64,000 nt of DNA from Trileptium ribeirensis (taxonomy: Eukaryota > Nematoda > Enoplea > Enoplida > Thoracostomopsidae): assembly GCA_030248225.1 (NCBI GenBank), contig JASANE010017411.1, positions 44,012-108,011 of the forward strand, read 5' to 3'. Position numbers and translations under genes: made by a program. Below, piece by piece: positions 45,991 to 56,982 of this stretch. How positions within the stretch are numbered: position 1 is the first letter of the stretch; each line of letters begins with the position of its first letter. The notes beneath the pieces are model-generated. The model was not told the origin of the DNA. It ran no database searches and was given only the letters and a program-made list of their open reading frames with translations.

Positions 45991-46693
45991 TATGGTTATA
46001 TAATATACTGTTTTAGAAAATGTATTTTTTGACAATTTTCAAAAAATTGTTCGGAAGCAGGCGCTGGCTTATCCATAGAGTTATAGAACATTATGCTCGA
46101 TTGATTAGCGAGATCAAGTGAGCAATCCTCACCTGTCGAAATTGTAGCAGTAGCTATTGTGACTTCATCAGGAGAGCTGATATAATATTGATTTAAATTA
46201 GGTAAAGTTAAGAATTAATTGATGATAAAGCTGGACGTTTTATCTTTCTTAGACATAAAAGTATATTTAAAGATAGATGCACATATTGGTTTTATACTAT
46301 TATTGTTGCCGGAGATGTTGTAGTTGTTTACTCTGTTGTCGATAGCTGTGTTAACTCTTTTATATGAATTATTTTACGGCGTTTTGATTGATTCCTATAA
46401 GTTTTTCAGACTAAAATGAAGTTAACTACAAAAATTCACTCGGAGAATTATTTTAGTTAAAAATAACTGTATATCGTATTATATACCATCTGAAACGTCC
46501 TTAAAGGGTGAAGACACGTGTTCTATATTCTTCAGCAGTTTCTGTAGAAAGCCCAACATTTTCGGAAAAAATGTGCTAAAATATTGACGCCTGTATTACC
46601 TTCAGCTCGACGGCAGGAAAGTAGCTTGAATTTTGTCGTGGGAGAAATTCCTGATAAAGGTCTCTTTCTCAACTGAAAGTAAATTTAGGCATA
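45991..46693. other. no feature recognised
   Basis: AT-rich. Confidence 0.35.
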
Positions 46694-46880
46694 CTGGGGA
46701 TAATTCGCGACTAGATGGCTCTGTTGTATGCGAAATTTTTTGTTTTTTACGTGCCAGCTTCATCAAATTTTAACATCGTGGGGCTAATTCGCTACTAAAT
46801 AGTCGGGAAATAAAGCTACGCGCGGAAGGCGTGGAAATTTTCACATTTTTTTACGTCTCGGCGTCAGAAAATTTTACCTA
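46694..46880. repeat. two imperfect tandem copies of an ~85-100-base unit
   Basis: actggggataattcgcgact ... gcgaaattttttgttttttacgtgccagc is followed by cgtggggctaattcgctact ... aaattttcacatttttttacgtctcggc. Similarity is partial but ordered. Confidence 0.45.
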
Positions 46881-48320
46881 CAAAAAGTCTGACGGTAGAC
46901 ACTTGCTGTAATCCCACGCTGGCTGCGTCTATGCGAGAAGGAATGTGAAATATGTTTGTTTACTTGTTGTATAAATTAGACAAAATATTTGCTTGTATTC
47001 TCGTGTCTTTAATTGTTTATACCTTTAGCTTGATATGTTGCAGCAACAAATGAAATGTGTAAACCACTGTCCACGCAGACGTGACAGATACTCACGCAAA
47101 GGATCGCTGGAGTTTATTTAAATTAGCTTCATTAGTGAAAATATAAAACAAAATTGAGCAAAAGTTAAAAAATTCGCATTCTTCAAACGTGAGTGTAACT
47201 AAAAATCTTAAACCATGGCCAAATTCCGCTCAGAATAAGGGTTAGTATTAGACACTTTAAGCATCTTTAGAGATGGTGAAGCTAGTGTTTTATGATAATT
47301 AAAGAAAACGAGCATCCATAACAGCTTCCAAGAACCATAGTGGCTCAAAGCCAAACTGTGTTATCGTGAACTGGAAATTATCTAAAGAATATATGCCTCA
47401 GGATGTTAAAATACTGACGAAAAGCTCAATACCTTGCTTTTTCATGGTACTCCTAAAATGATTAAATTTGAGCCAAATGACGAACTATGCCCTGTATAGC
47501 ATTTATTTTATACATGCCCGAGGTGCGAGGTTCCGGGGGGAGGGGTGGGGTAGCCGAACCCTCGTGAGGGGGAGCCGTTAGTTTTTGGTCTTATAAGGAA
47601 TCGGCCTGTCGGCGGGAGGAGAATGGTCCCACGGCTCAGTCGGACATTCCCTCTTTTCCTTCGAGCAATTATCATTTATTTTATCATTATTAAGGATTTC
47701 AAAACTTTTAAGAGGTGTGTGGAGCTTTCAAGAATAAGGCTTTTAGGAACTAAAGATATTCCGGATTTCACACTTACTGTCAATATTTTCATTCCGCACA
47801 AAATTTGGACGCGTTCTGAAGCGTTATATAGTACAATTTTTTGCAGGCTTGGACGGACACTGGGGTTTGAGCATAACCAACACCCGACATTATATTATTA
47901 TCTCTCGTATATTAATCACATATTTTTTTCTGGTCAAGTACATTGAAAATGTTCGGCAGCACCTACATTGAAAATATCTTCCAACTCAAATTCAAATTAC
48001 CGCGAATACAAAATTATTCGAAAAGATAGAAAATTTATTGCGGAAACGTCGAGAATATGTTTGTTCAAAAAATGTTTTCCGAAATTTTGAGCAAACATTA
48101 AAATTACCGTTAACTTTGTTTTAAAATATCAATTATTTTCGTAACTTTTAAATTTTTTATGTATATACTTTATTATGTGTCATTAATATTAATATAAATT
48201 TGCGTAAATTAGTTCCGCAAAGGATTTCAGTTTTACTTTTGAATGTTATTGTGATACGGGTTTCAGTAAAAGCTAATAGGTAGGCATATAATTTATGAGT
48301 GTATCTTTATAACCTTTACA
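46881..48320. other. no gene recognised
   Basis: A GC-rich patch at 47,515-47,640 (ggttccggggggaggggtgg, gagggggagccgtt) resembles the ends of other dispersed repeats. An open frame at 47,623-47,946 has no domain. Confidence 0.35.
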
Positions 48321-48358
48321 GGCTTGCTTCATTACATATTAGGCTATTAAAGCTTAAC

Positions 48359-48736
48359 ATGGCTGGTATAAGCCAACATTGTTTACTTCGCGCATTATTC
48401 ATTATTACAGCTCTACTTTTCGCTATTCTAACCACATGTTCATCTTTCGATATAACTAAGTGCAAAATACTTGATCTTTCGCACAAGTTCAACAAAGATT
48501 TTCCAACATACCCGCTGTACACGCCAATCAATTTCACTATCACATATGCGGGTAAGATTTTTTATTTCAATGTAGTACAAACCAGGGGCGTCGCCGAAAG
48601 ATTTAAACTGGAGGACACTCATTGTGTGGGTCAAGTCAAGTGGTAATCTGAAGACAGCATACTGAAAAATATTTTGTTACAGTTTCACTGGGGTATAAGT
48701 TTGCAACTGTAACAGTGGACCTGCTGGTACCCCCAG
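48359..48736 (+). CDS. secreted cyclase-family protein (PF04199-like), first two exons
   Basis: Exon 1 is 48,359-48,551: ATG, then a signal peptide (hydrophobic core IITALLFAILTT), then KCKILDLSHKFNKDFPTYP and NFTITYA. The ILDLSH...YP pattern near the N-terminus is the hallmark of the cyclase / kynurenine-formamidase-like family, whose members are metal-dependent hydrolases; animal members often carry a signal peptide. The donor GCGG|GTAAG is phase 1. A candidate exon 2, 48,683-48,736 (TTTTGTTACAG acceptor, CCAG|GTAAAA donor, both phase 1), reads SLGYKFATVTVDLLVPPG, the place where family members have the strand leading to H-x-G-T-H; here a Pro stands where the first His is expected. No later exon with the THxDAPxH motif was found, so the gene is incomplete in view or decayed. 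An acceptor-like CTTTACAG at 48,320 suggests a 5' UTR exon or trans-splice site. Exon 1's start is duplicated at 58,821. Confidence 0.5.
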
Positions 48737-48958
48737 GTAAAATGAGATAGATGTTTATGTTTATACTAGTATACAAAAACTATCGCTGTTGGGTTTGCTT
48801 ATTTTATGACGTACCTGAATTATAGTAGTGTCAAATCAGGACATAAAAATTGTTCCTAGATGAACGGTAGTAAATATAGTGCTACGATGAACGTATGCGA
48901 TGTTTAGTTTGGAGATTGGACGACTCAAATCGAATTTCCATAAATTATGTGTGTGCTA
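48737..48958. other. putative intron or 3' region of the cyclase gene
   Basis: No further exon recognised. Confidence 0.3.
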
Positions 48959-48961
48959 TAA

Positions 48962-49300
48962 TGCGGCGTTGACGTTACAATCTCCCCAACGTTTGGAATT
49001 TGTATAACCCACAGAGTGTCAGGCACACTGTCGACAGCAAAGTGTCTCAGATATCCCATGTTTTTACAAATTTTTTTCGAGGGTAGTTAGTTAGGGGTAT
49101 TGCTACTTTTCGACGGTGTCAAGCAGACCGTGTCTTCTTTGTATTTTTATTGACGGTTCAACAAAATTAAACTCTTCAACATGCATATGGTTTAGATACA
49201 AATATCGAGATTTCAGAAAAACTACACAGCATACAGACTGTACACCGCATTAGCTGCAGAGGGTGTCCGTTACCGTTAATTCACGGGAAACTGGCAAATG
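48962..49300. mobile_element. relative of the 41,449 element (right end unresolved)
   Basis: Begins TAA|tgcggcgttgacgttacaa, close to tgctgcgtttacgttataag. The interior has gtgtcaggcacactgtcgac and gacggtgtc-type words like the 41,449 copy. A clean inverted right end was not found; cgcatta near 49,248 or sequence further on could be it. Confidence 0.45.
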
Positions 49301-49360
49301 ATGGTATGTACGAAACTATAAAGAAAAAATGTAGTAGATAGAAACGTGTCGTACACCCTT

Positions 49361-49684
49361 CTAAATTGATTTACGGTATGGGTACGATTCTGGCTGTCTA
49401 TACGGTAGAGTCGCGACTTCAAGGGCACAAAAGTTCCAAACAGTGTGGAAGAATTGTTTAGCCACAGAACTAGCAGATGCAGTACTGAGGAGAGTAGAAT
49501 ATAACAAAATTATTAAGTGATTTGAAGGACCCAAGACATGCACAGTAACAGACAAAATTATACACTTGCAATAGGTAGAATTACATTTCATGCACAGTGA
49601 GTCGAAATGTTTGCCCTGTTCATCGGGAAGCGCTGCTTTAACTAAGTTTTTTTGTGATTGTTGTGCGCTTTCCCAAGGAATCAA
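49361..49684 (-). other. open reading frame of unclear status
   Basis: 107 codons on the minus strand from a TTG, no in-frame ATG at the front; moderately coding-looking (HFDSLCMKCNSTYCKC) but with an acceptor-like CTCTCCTCAG in its middle. No family is recognised. Could be an exon or decayed transposon. Confidence 0.15.
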
Positions 49685-49689
49685 TCAAC

Positions 49690-49765
49690 AGCTGCAAAAT
49701 GTATAAGTGGTTAGCGTACGAGGGGCGCAGCCAAACAATCCAAGTTCAATTCACAGACGAGGCAA
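49690..49765 (+). repeat. tRNA-like sequence (SINE head or pseudogene)
   Basis: Box-A-like taagtggttagcgtacg (about 49,704) and box-B-like agttcaattc (about 49,743) at tRNA spacing. The anticodon region does not fold clearly. Confidence 0.35.
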
Positions 49766-50144
49766 ACTTTTCTCAGAATGATAAGAAATGAACATTAGCA
49801 CAAGAAATTATTAAATGGATATATACCTAAGTATACACAGTTCAACCGGTATAAACGTGCAAGACGATCTTCTAATTTAAGTAAAACTTTATGCACTAGC
49901 GCCCTGTGTAAGCAAAATCATCTGTCTATCTACACCAAAACCACTTAAGCGGTAGGCTTGCAGGTCTTACAGCAGACTTTACGAAGTCAGGTGTAGTGCT
50001 GTAGGTAGGCTGTGTTTCGTTAGGTGTGTGAGGTTCAGGAGCATAGACAAGGGCGGCACGGAATGGGGACGTGCCCCTCATACTGCCAAACGTGCCTTTC
50101 GTAAATTATGAGAGAAAAGCAAAAAATGTTTGTGTGCAAGGTGC
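49766..50144. other. no gene; transposon-end-like sequence
   Basis: acaagggcggcacggaatgg (50,046) may be an end of the element that includes the tandem duplication to the right. Confidence 0.25.
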
Positions 50145-50408
50145 TGTTAAGGTGTGGCACACCTAGTAAATCTTGTATCTCCTCCCGTGCGAAACTTTCT
50201 GGCTACGCCATTGGCGACGTTTACGAATATGATTGGGTTATATATTTTACATTACAGTTTTTTCTAGCACCAACAATGTTAAGGTGTGGCACACCTAGTA
50301 AATCTTGTGTCTCCTCCCGTGCGAAACTTTCTGGCTACGCCATTGGCGAGGTTTACGAATATGATTGGGTTATATATTTTACATTACAGGTTTTTCTAGC
50401 ACCAACAC
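50145..50408. repeat. 132-base tandem duplication with open frame
   Basis: Two adjacent copies (tgttaaggtgtggcacacct at 50,145 and 50,277) differ at only a few positions. 132 is a multiple of three, so one plus-strand frame reads the same 44 residues twice (RCGTPSKSC ... VYEYDWVIYFTLQ). Each copy contains ttctggctacgccattggcg, the inverted form of the hAT-type end seen at 21,715, so a transposon origin is likely and a gene unlikely. Confidence 0.7.
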
Positions 50409-50459
50409 AATGTTTTAAGTTTATGTATAACGGACTTGCATTTTTAACATAAATAGGGG

Positions 50460-53340
50460 GTTTAGATATAATTTTACGGTTTTGAATTTAGATCGGGTTA
50501 TTTAGTAATAAAAACTATAAAGTGTGATCTAGATTGCTACATTTCCATAAAAATTTTTTTGAATGATATGATATTGTGTATCAATTATTCATGTACCGGG
50601 CAGCAATTTTCTGAGCGGCTCAGCTTTTCTGCATCTATCATATATGTTTTTTTAAGTTTTTGTAATTTTTATGAAGTAGGTTAGCTGTAAAAATAATTTT
50701 ACCAGTTAGACGAAAATTCTTTGTAGTTTAAACTGCAAGTAAATACAAATTGATTTGTTGTGTGAAAAAATCTTGCAACCCAAAAATCCTGGTACGTCCT
50801 TGAAGCTTTACAAATCATATATTAGTGATTTATTGCCGATATAATATATGACGAACCGTTAAGTGATTTGCGAAATACAAAAGGGAAAACGTGGAGAACG
50901 GACAACAATCGTGTCATGCAGTATCCAACGACTTCTGAAATTTACTATGCTGACTTTACTTATAAACATAATAACTTACTCCCCACCATCCCACGGGATA
51001 GTGCTGTATTAGATATTTGCTTGAGCCATGCATCATAATATGCTTGAGCCATGTATTGAACATAAGACATGCATTTGTTACAGACTAAACTGGGCTAGCC
51101 TACGTATTTGCATGTAATCTAATATCCGTATATATAAGCCAAATTTGGGATGTGTTAGTACGCTAGTTCATTATAACAGGTACATATTATTTTAGTTTTT
51201 GTCAGGATATGCATAATTTCTGATGTTGCACTCTATTGCCCAATATTGTTATGGAAACACATTGCACACCCAGCTATTAACGTCCGCTGACTATTCAGAA
51301 ATTGGTCACGGAAAATGTTTCAGTTGCATTCGATCATATTTAAGTGCAAACTGAAAAATTTATCGTACTGTATCTCGCTAAAACGACATTACAAAGTTTA
51401 CATGTATTTTACCTCACAAACGCATTATACAAAATCTCAGTCATCTCAAATTGACATAATGTACATAATTGGAAGCTAAAAAAGTTAATGATGTATGAAA
51501 ACATAACGCTCTAAGGAAAACCTTCGGAAACATTTGTACGCCTGTGTTAAGATGCCTCTTTATCACTTAACTCCAAAGCTTTATCTTGTATCTAATTCTA
51601 GGCCGGCCTGATATGACAGCTTATAAAGATAATTTTTGGTTAAGTAAAATACGATGTATATTCTTTTTAAACTCTTCGGCTAGTTAATTCGTGGACACCT
51701 ATAACGCATAAATGCTCAGTGTTGTCAGTTCATGTTGAATTTTTTTGCTTCGCATTTATCACCACAGTCGGATTCCGAAGGTGTAGTAAAATGAATAATA
51801 CACATAATTCGTGACAACCACACTCAAAGAATAGGTGCTCGCCTGTTGATATACGTAGGGTGTTGCAGAAAATGATAATGCCACACAAGCTCTATTCGCG
51901 AGTATGAATATTGATGGCACAGTCTAAAGTTACATGCTCAGTAAAACTTTGAATTAGATTATACAGCAGCAATAATTGAGCTGATATTGGTTTGAAATGT
52001 AGTTATCACCATTTCCCTCTTATATGTAGATATCGGATGGACTATGTAAAAATTCTACAAAGTAACACATATTTCACAAAAATTTGAATCAAATGAGATC
52101 CGTTTAGCCTTATCCTGATAGCAGACCGAAACTAATATTTGTTTCGGCTGAAAATATGGATTAAATTACTATTTTTGCATTCAAGCGGCTTCTCTTCTCT
52201 GTTGCTATGTGATTAGTAGGCCTTCTGCAGATTTAAGTATTCCTTTTTGGTTGAACTTTATGGAGAAAAATCACTACTGAACGTGGTAAATGTGCAGGTG
52301 GTGTCAGTACATGTAATGCTGTATACGCAACATGTCGCTCTAAGCTGTATTAGCTTACACGAAATTTCAATTGTTTCAGATAAGATTTGTTTTGTGGTAA
52401 AACGGAACTTATTAAATTTGTGATACTATTATAGGGCATAATCATACATATGTTGCTGCTTATACACATATTCACAATTTCGATGTATGCTATTATTGTT
52501 GTTTTAGTGGCTGAAGTGGTTTACTTTTTCGTTGACACTGTTAAGTCTCAGACACGAAAAATTACTCTGTTTTGAGCGAGCTCTACATGTTTTTCAGACT
52601 AAACCTGAATTTTTTGTCGTAGCCGTAAGGCTGTGACATTGTTTTCGGATTTTGTCTGACTGTTCATAGCACATGTGTGTTGTAACAGTTTCTCAGTAGT
52701 GTTATATCTGCACTTGCACCCAAAGATAAGTACAGCGCTTTTGTGTGTATATATCATCATTTTCATCAATTGTATATATAATAGGTCTAATTGTTAGTCT
52801 CGGATGTTCTCGTTGAATCGTCCTGCATAAGCGACGGCGTCAAGTGATGCGAGATTACTGGTAAATTCCATTCCGCCACTGAATTTCTGAAAATTTTTTC
52901 AAAAGAAAACCAATAAAGGAGATTTGGATTTTAGACCATGATGCATGCAATATTGATATATGCAGTGTATGTCACACATTTATCGCATAAGCCTTGCCTA
53001 TTATTTGAAGATGTACAATGAAGCTCATATAATTTACGATGAGGTCGAGTTCATAGAAAACCTGAAGCAATATAAAAAGCGTATTAACGTAATATAGACG
53101 TGTTCATTACATTTAGTGAAGTTCTCCATATTGTGGATAAAATATCGAAATGTATACTATCACCGCTCATTCTCTCCATTTGCTTTAACCTTGCTGATAT
53201 TTTCCACACTGTGCTATAAATATTAACCTGACACACACAACCTTAAAAATTATACATATACACACACTGTTACTAAACTATATTTGTATGGTAATATATA
53301 AGTATATAGTGAACGGCATTAAATGTTGTATAGCTCAATG
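50460..53340. other. long gene-free AT-rich stretch
   Basis: No exon-like frame, LINE motif, tRNA box pair or inverted-repeat element was recognised. Confidence 0.4.
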
Positions 53341-53353
53341 GTTCTGCGCGGCC

Positions 53354-53718
53354 ACTGGCGGATCCAAGAATTTTTGACGGGGGCTCGTTATGTATCAAAC
53401 GCTCTGCACCGCTATTCTCCCGGCCGTCCGCGCGCTTGACCCGCGCGAAAAATGATGACAAAACAAGGTGAAAAGTGGCAAAAATTGCTAGAAAATTTGT
53501 CAAAAATAGGCGAAAAAAGAAAAAATTAAAACCTCATTGGCAAACCATCTATTTCCTCAAACCCCGCGGATCTTTGACACCTATGAACCTCAACGCATTC
53601 TTGGTCAACAGATTTTCCTGACACTATTAATATTTTATATTATTTACAAATTTTCGATGATCCGAGTTTAGGTGTGGTGGAGGACTCGAGCCCCCTGCAC
53701 CTTCTGAATCCGCTACTG
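53354..53718. mobile_element. AT-core MITE with GGATCC ends, copy 1
   Basis: Left cactggcggatccaagaatt and inverted right cagtagcggattcagaaggt, each followed inward by gggggctcg. The core has ggcaaaaattgctagaaaat and the right half reads acacctatgaacctcaacgc. It has the layout of the dispersed AT-core repeats and shows that at least some of them are inverted-repeat transposons. Target duplication not resolved. Confidence 0.65.
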
Positions 53719-53720
53719 AC

Positions 53721-54068
53721 CACTATTTGTTCGAGCGATATGATCGTTGGTTGCGCTGTCCGCAAAGTTCGGCTAGCTGTCTATTATATCACAGAAACTA
53801 TCAAATGCTTCTTCTTTATGGTAAGTAAACCACCGGCCGCTGAATTATTTTAAAAAAGAGTTAAAATATCTACCCCTACTTCGGAATACAATGCACTGTA
53901 ATCTATTCGAGCGTTATGATTGCTAGCTGCTCTGTCCACAAAATTCGGTTAGCTGTCTGTCGTATCACAGAAACTAGGGCTTCATGTTATACACGGTAGG
54001 TAATCTGCCGGCCGCTGGACGACTTCACTAGCGAGTTGAAATATCTGCCGCTAGTGCGGAATACGATG
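53721..54068. repeat. tandem pair of ~174-base units between two MITE copies
   Basis: Unit 1 (53,721-53,893) and unit 2 (53,894-54,068) share ttcgagcg, atcacagaaact, ccggccgctg and gttgaaatatct-type words in order; a third unit begins cactat at 54,069 and is cut by the next MITE. Confidence 0.7.
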
Positions 54069-54074
54069 CACTAT

Positions 54075-54404
54075 GACTGGCGGATCCAGGAATTTTGACG
54101 GGGGTCACGACTCCCTTAATTCTCCGCACTCCCCCACCCGCCTGGCCGGCCGGCCGTGGGCCCGATTCTCGCAAATAGCAAAAATTAGGGTAAAATTGCT
54201 AAAAAATAGGATAAAACAGGAAAACTTATAATACCTAGTTATCCCCCTACCCCGAGACTGTCTATGGCCCTAAAGCTGGCGGATTTTCTGCACCTATGAA
54301 CCCATTCTTGATCAACAAATTTTTTCTGACACTGTTCATATTTTGTATTTTTTGCAAATTTGTAATGATCCGACCTAGGTATGACGGACATGGGATCCGC
54401 TAGT
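54075..54404. mobile_element. AT-core MITE with GGATCC ends, copy 2
   Basis: Left gactggcggatccaggaatt, inverted right actagcggatcccatgtcc. Interior ttagggtaaaattgctaaaa and cacctatgaacccattcttg match copy 1 at 53,354. Confidence 0.65.
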
Positions 54405-54435
54405 GGGCGTGACATTAATGATAACCATGAGGTAA

Positions 54436-55019
54436 TGCAGGTTTCACAGAATAATGAGTGCAACAGGTTGGCAGTTTTATATCTAACAACAGTCTGCAAG
54501 GAACTTTCTTGGAAACGGCTGCTAGAGATTTATGTCTTTAATGACTGCTAATTTGATATTTAAATCTCTAACAGATGGCTGTAAGAGATTTTAGTCTTAT
54601 ACAGATAGCCAACAAATACAAAAAATCTCGAACAGCTAACTGTTAGTGACTAAAATCTATTGCGGGTAATCATAACAGATGATAGATGTTACAGATGGCT
54701 GTAAGAGACAAAAGTTTCTTACAGCTAGCCATTAGAGACAAAAATCTGTAACGGCTAGCTATGCGAGATTTTAGTCGTTAAATGTTAGAGATCTTTGTAC
54801 TTATTGGCTATTTGTATCAGATTAAAATCTCTTACTTACAGCTATCTGTTAGAGATTTAAATATCAAACAAACAGCCATTAAAGACAAAAATCTGCAGCA
54901 GCCGTTTTCAAGAAACTAAAATATCATATAGCCTTCTATTAGACATTTTAGTTTTTTGCAGATGGCAGTTATAGAAAAAACTGCGCACATTTTGCATTCA
55001 TTATTCTGTGAAACCTGCA
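54436..55019. mobile_element. 584-bp foldback element, TAA target duplication
   Basis: Left end tgcaggtttcacagaataat and inverted right end (same 20 bases) start an inverted match that continues loosely across the whole element. TAA lies on both sides (54,433-54,435; 55,020-55,022). The interior is a series of about 30-base words (agagattttagtctctaac, aacagctagctgttagagac) alternating in orientation, so nearly any part can pair with a neighbour. No coding capacity. TWA duplication points to PIF/Harbinger-type mobilisation (inference). The ends are shared with 58,866. Confidence 0.85.
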
Positions 55020-55022
55020 TAA

Positions 55023-55166
55023 TGAGTTCGAGCCTGTGCTAAAGCGATTTTTTATATTTTCGCCAAATATTTACAAATGTTTTTGAAAAGTCGTTTTATT
55101 ATAAATCACTCTCAGGTTGCAATATCTTAAATAGGAGAGTGCCATCGAATTACCATTAAAAACTAC
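55023..55166. other. short spacer between two elements
   Basis: Nothing recognised. Confidence 0.3.
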
Positions 55167-55168
55167 TA

Positions 55169-55646
55169 TGCGTGACTAAACTTAAGGCGACCCCGCCAAC
55201 CATCCTATTTTGTCATTACCGATATCGAATCGTAAACCCTTGTTACGGAAAAACGGCTTAATTTCATTCTGTTTTTCGCTAACCGAAAATTGGCAAAATC
55301 AAATTCAAGTGCCAGAAATTAGACCTTGTGTTCGAACAGAATTTCGGCAATTTCAATTTGCAGAAATTCTGTTCCCTAATGCATTAGCATTTAAATTTGG
55401 ATTATTGAGTGTTCGCGAACAAATATAATGCAAAAGTGAAAATCGACAAATTTTCGTTCTCAAAGATTTGAGTAATTTTACTTGATTTTTCCCGAACACA
55501 AAATGGTCAGATTTCAAACGCGAGCGTTATGTTGGCGAACAGTTTGACGCCGAATTTCAAATGAACAAAAAGCTTTCCGTAACAAATTTTATGCAAAAAT
55601 ACAAAATAGGGTGGTTGGCGGGGTCACCTTAAGTTTACTCGCTCAC
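55169..55646. mobile_element. TA-type MITE, copy 3
   Basis: Left tgcgtgactaaacttaaggc, inverted right gtgagcgagtaaacttaagg, flanked by TA (55,167-55,168; 55,647-55,648). The cleanest copy of the family: 478 bp. Confidence 0.85.
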
Positions 55647-55648
55647 TA

Positions 55649-56469
55649 CACATACGCATGATGAGGGTAGACATAGGAGTAAATCGTACTGCACTAATCT
55701 ACACTTTGAAATTTTCTTGGATTTGGGACTTTAGACTGAAGTCTGCCGCGAAATTACATCACATTGGCTTTAATGCCACAAACAAAAGGATCATATATTA
55801 CGACAGTGTAGATGCTCAAAATATTCCGTCAATCGCTAGTATGAGTTGTACAGTGGTTATGGTTATTTTTAGCGGAATGTGCTGTCCGAAAATTTTTTTG
55901 TAAAGTTAAATGTAAAAATTACTGATTAGAAATATGTGGCGTGAAAATTTTTGATCTGTACAAAATGGTGGACACTAAATGCTGCTGTGACACTTTTATC
56001 TTAAAGAAAAAATCACCCTAAATTTGAGTAAAAAATATCAACAGAGTATTAACTTTTCGACGGGTATGCCTGTTCGCATATTTTTTCGAACGTTTGTTTG
56101 ACGATAAATTTATTTGGCTAAAATAATTGCACAGTTGTTCTTATTGCGTAAAACATCTTTGGTAGCGTGTTTTCTTTAATGTATTTTACAAATTAATAAG
56201 GGTTTTGTTTTTTCAGAAAATATATATTTCCCAAAACGACATACAGCTATGGCCAAATTTTTGCTGCATACATAAGTGCAAATTCGGGAAGGGGATTTGA
56301 GTGGCGGGGCAGGCCTCCCATATTTTCCCAAAAAATGACATCTGTTCTACTTGTGTATCAAAAATGCATTTGTGCCCCCGAAATTGTATTGGCGCCCCTC
56401 CCTCTCTCAATGTTTAAGACGGATTTGCGCCGATGGCTGGATAACAAGTTTGCTACTGTTTAAGCGAAT
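55649..56469. other. no gene recognised
   Basis: The 55,658-55,903 plus frame has an ATG but no domain. 56,270-56,410 has hAT-like GC-rich pieces (gagtggcggggcaggcctcc; ttggcgcccctccctctctc) that may form another small element. Confidence 0.3.
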
Positions 56470-56982
56470 TTACGGAGAATCCACCAGTTTTGTGAAAACC
56501 GATGCCAAATCGCAAGCTCTTGTAAGGAGAAAATGGCGAATTTCAATAATTTTCGCTAACCAAACATTGGAAAAATTGAATCCAAGAGCCAGAAATTATA
56601 TTTTGCGCTCGAGCAGAATATTGATCTTCAGTTCGCAGAAATTCGAGTGCATATGCATATCAAGTTTGCATATGTAATATTCAATGTGACATAATAGAAT
56701 GGTGACATCACAATCAGATGGATCGATCCTATAGTTAAGCTCTTGGTGTTCGCTAACAAACCCGTTTATTTCAATTTCGACAAATTGACATTCTCAAAAA
56801 TTTCAGAAATTTCATGCGTAATTTCGCGAACGCGAAATGGTGAAATTTCAATGGCGAAAAAGTGTGTTAGCGAACAGTTTTGCCCCGAAGTCCAATCGAA
56901 CAAAAACGTTCCGTAGCAATTTTTATGCAAACTTACAAAATAGGATGGTTGGTGGGGTCATTTTAAGTTTACGCCCATATAT
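56470..56982. mobile_element. TA-type MITE, copy 4 (left end lost)
   Basis: The interior (aattggaaaaattgaatcca-like; gttcgctaacaaacccg) and right end (aaaataggatggttggtggg, then gtcattttaagtttacgccc) match the family; the left terminal repeat is missing or diverged. Confidence 0.65.
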
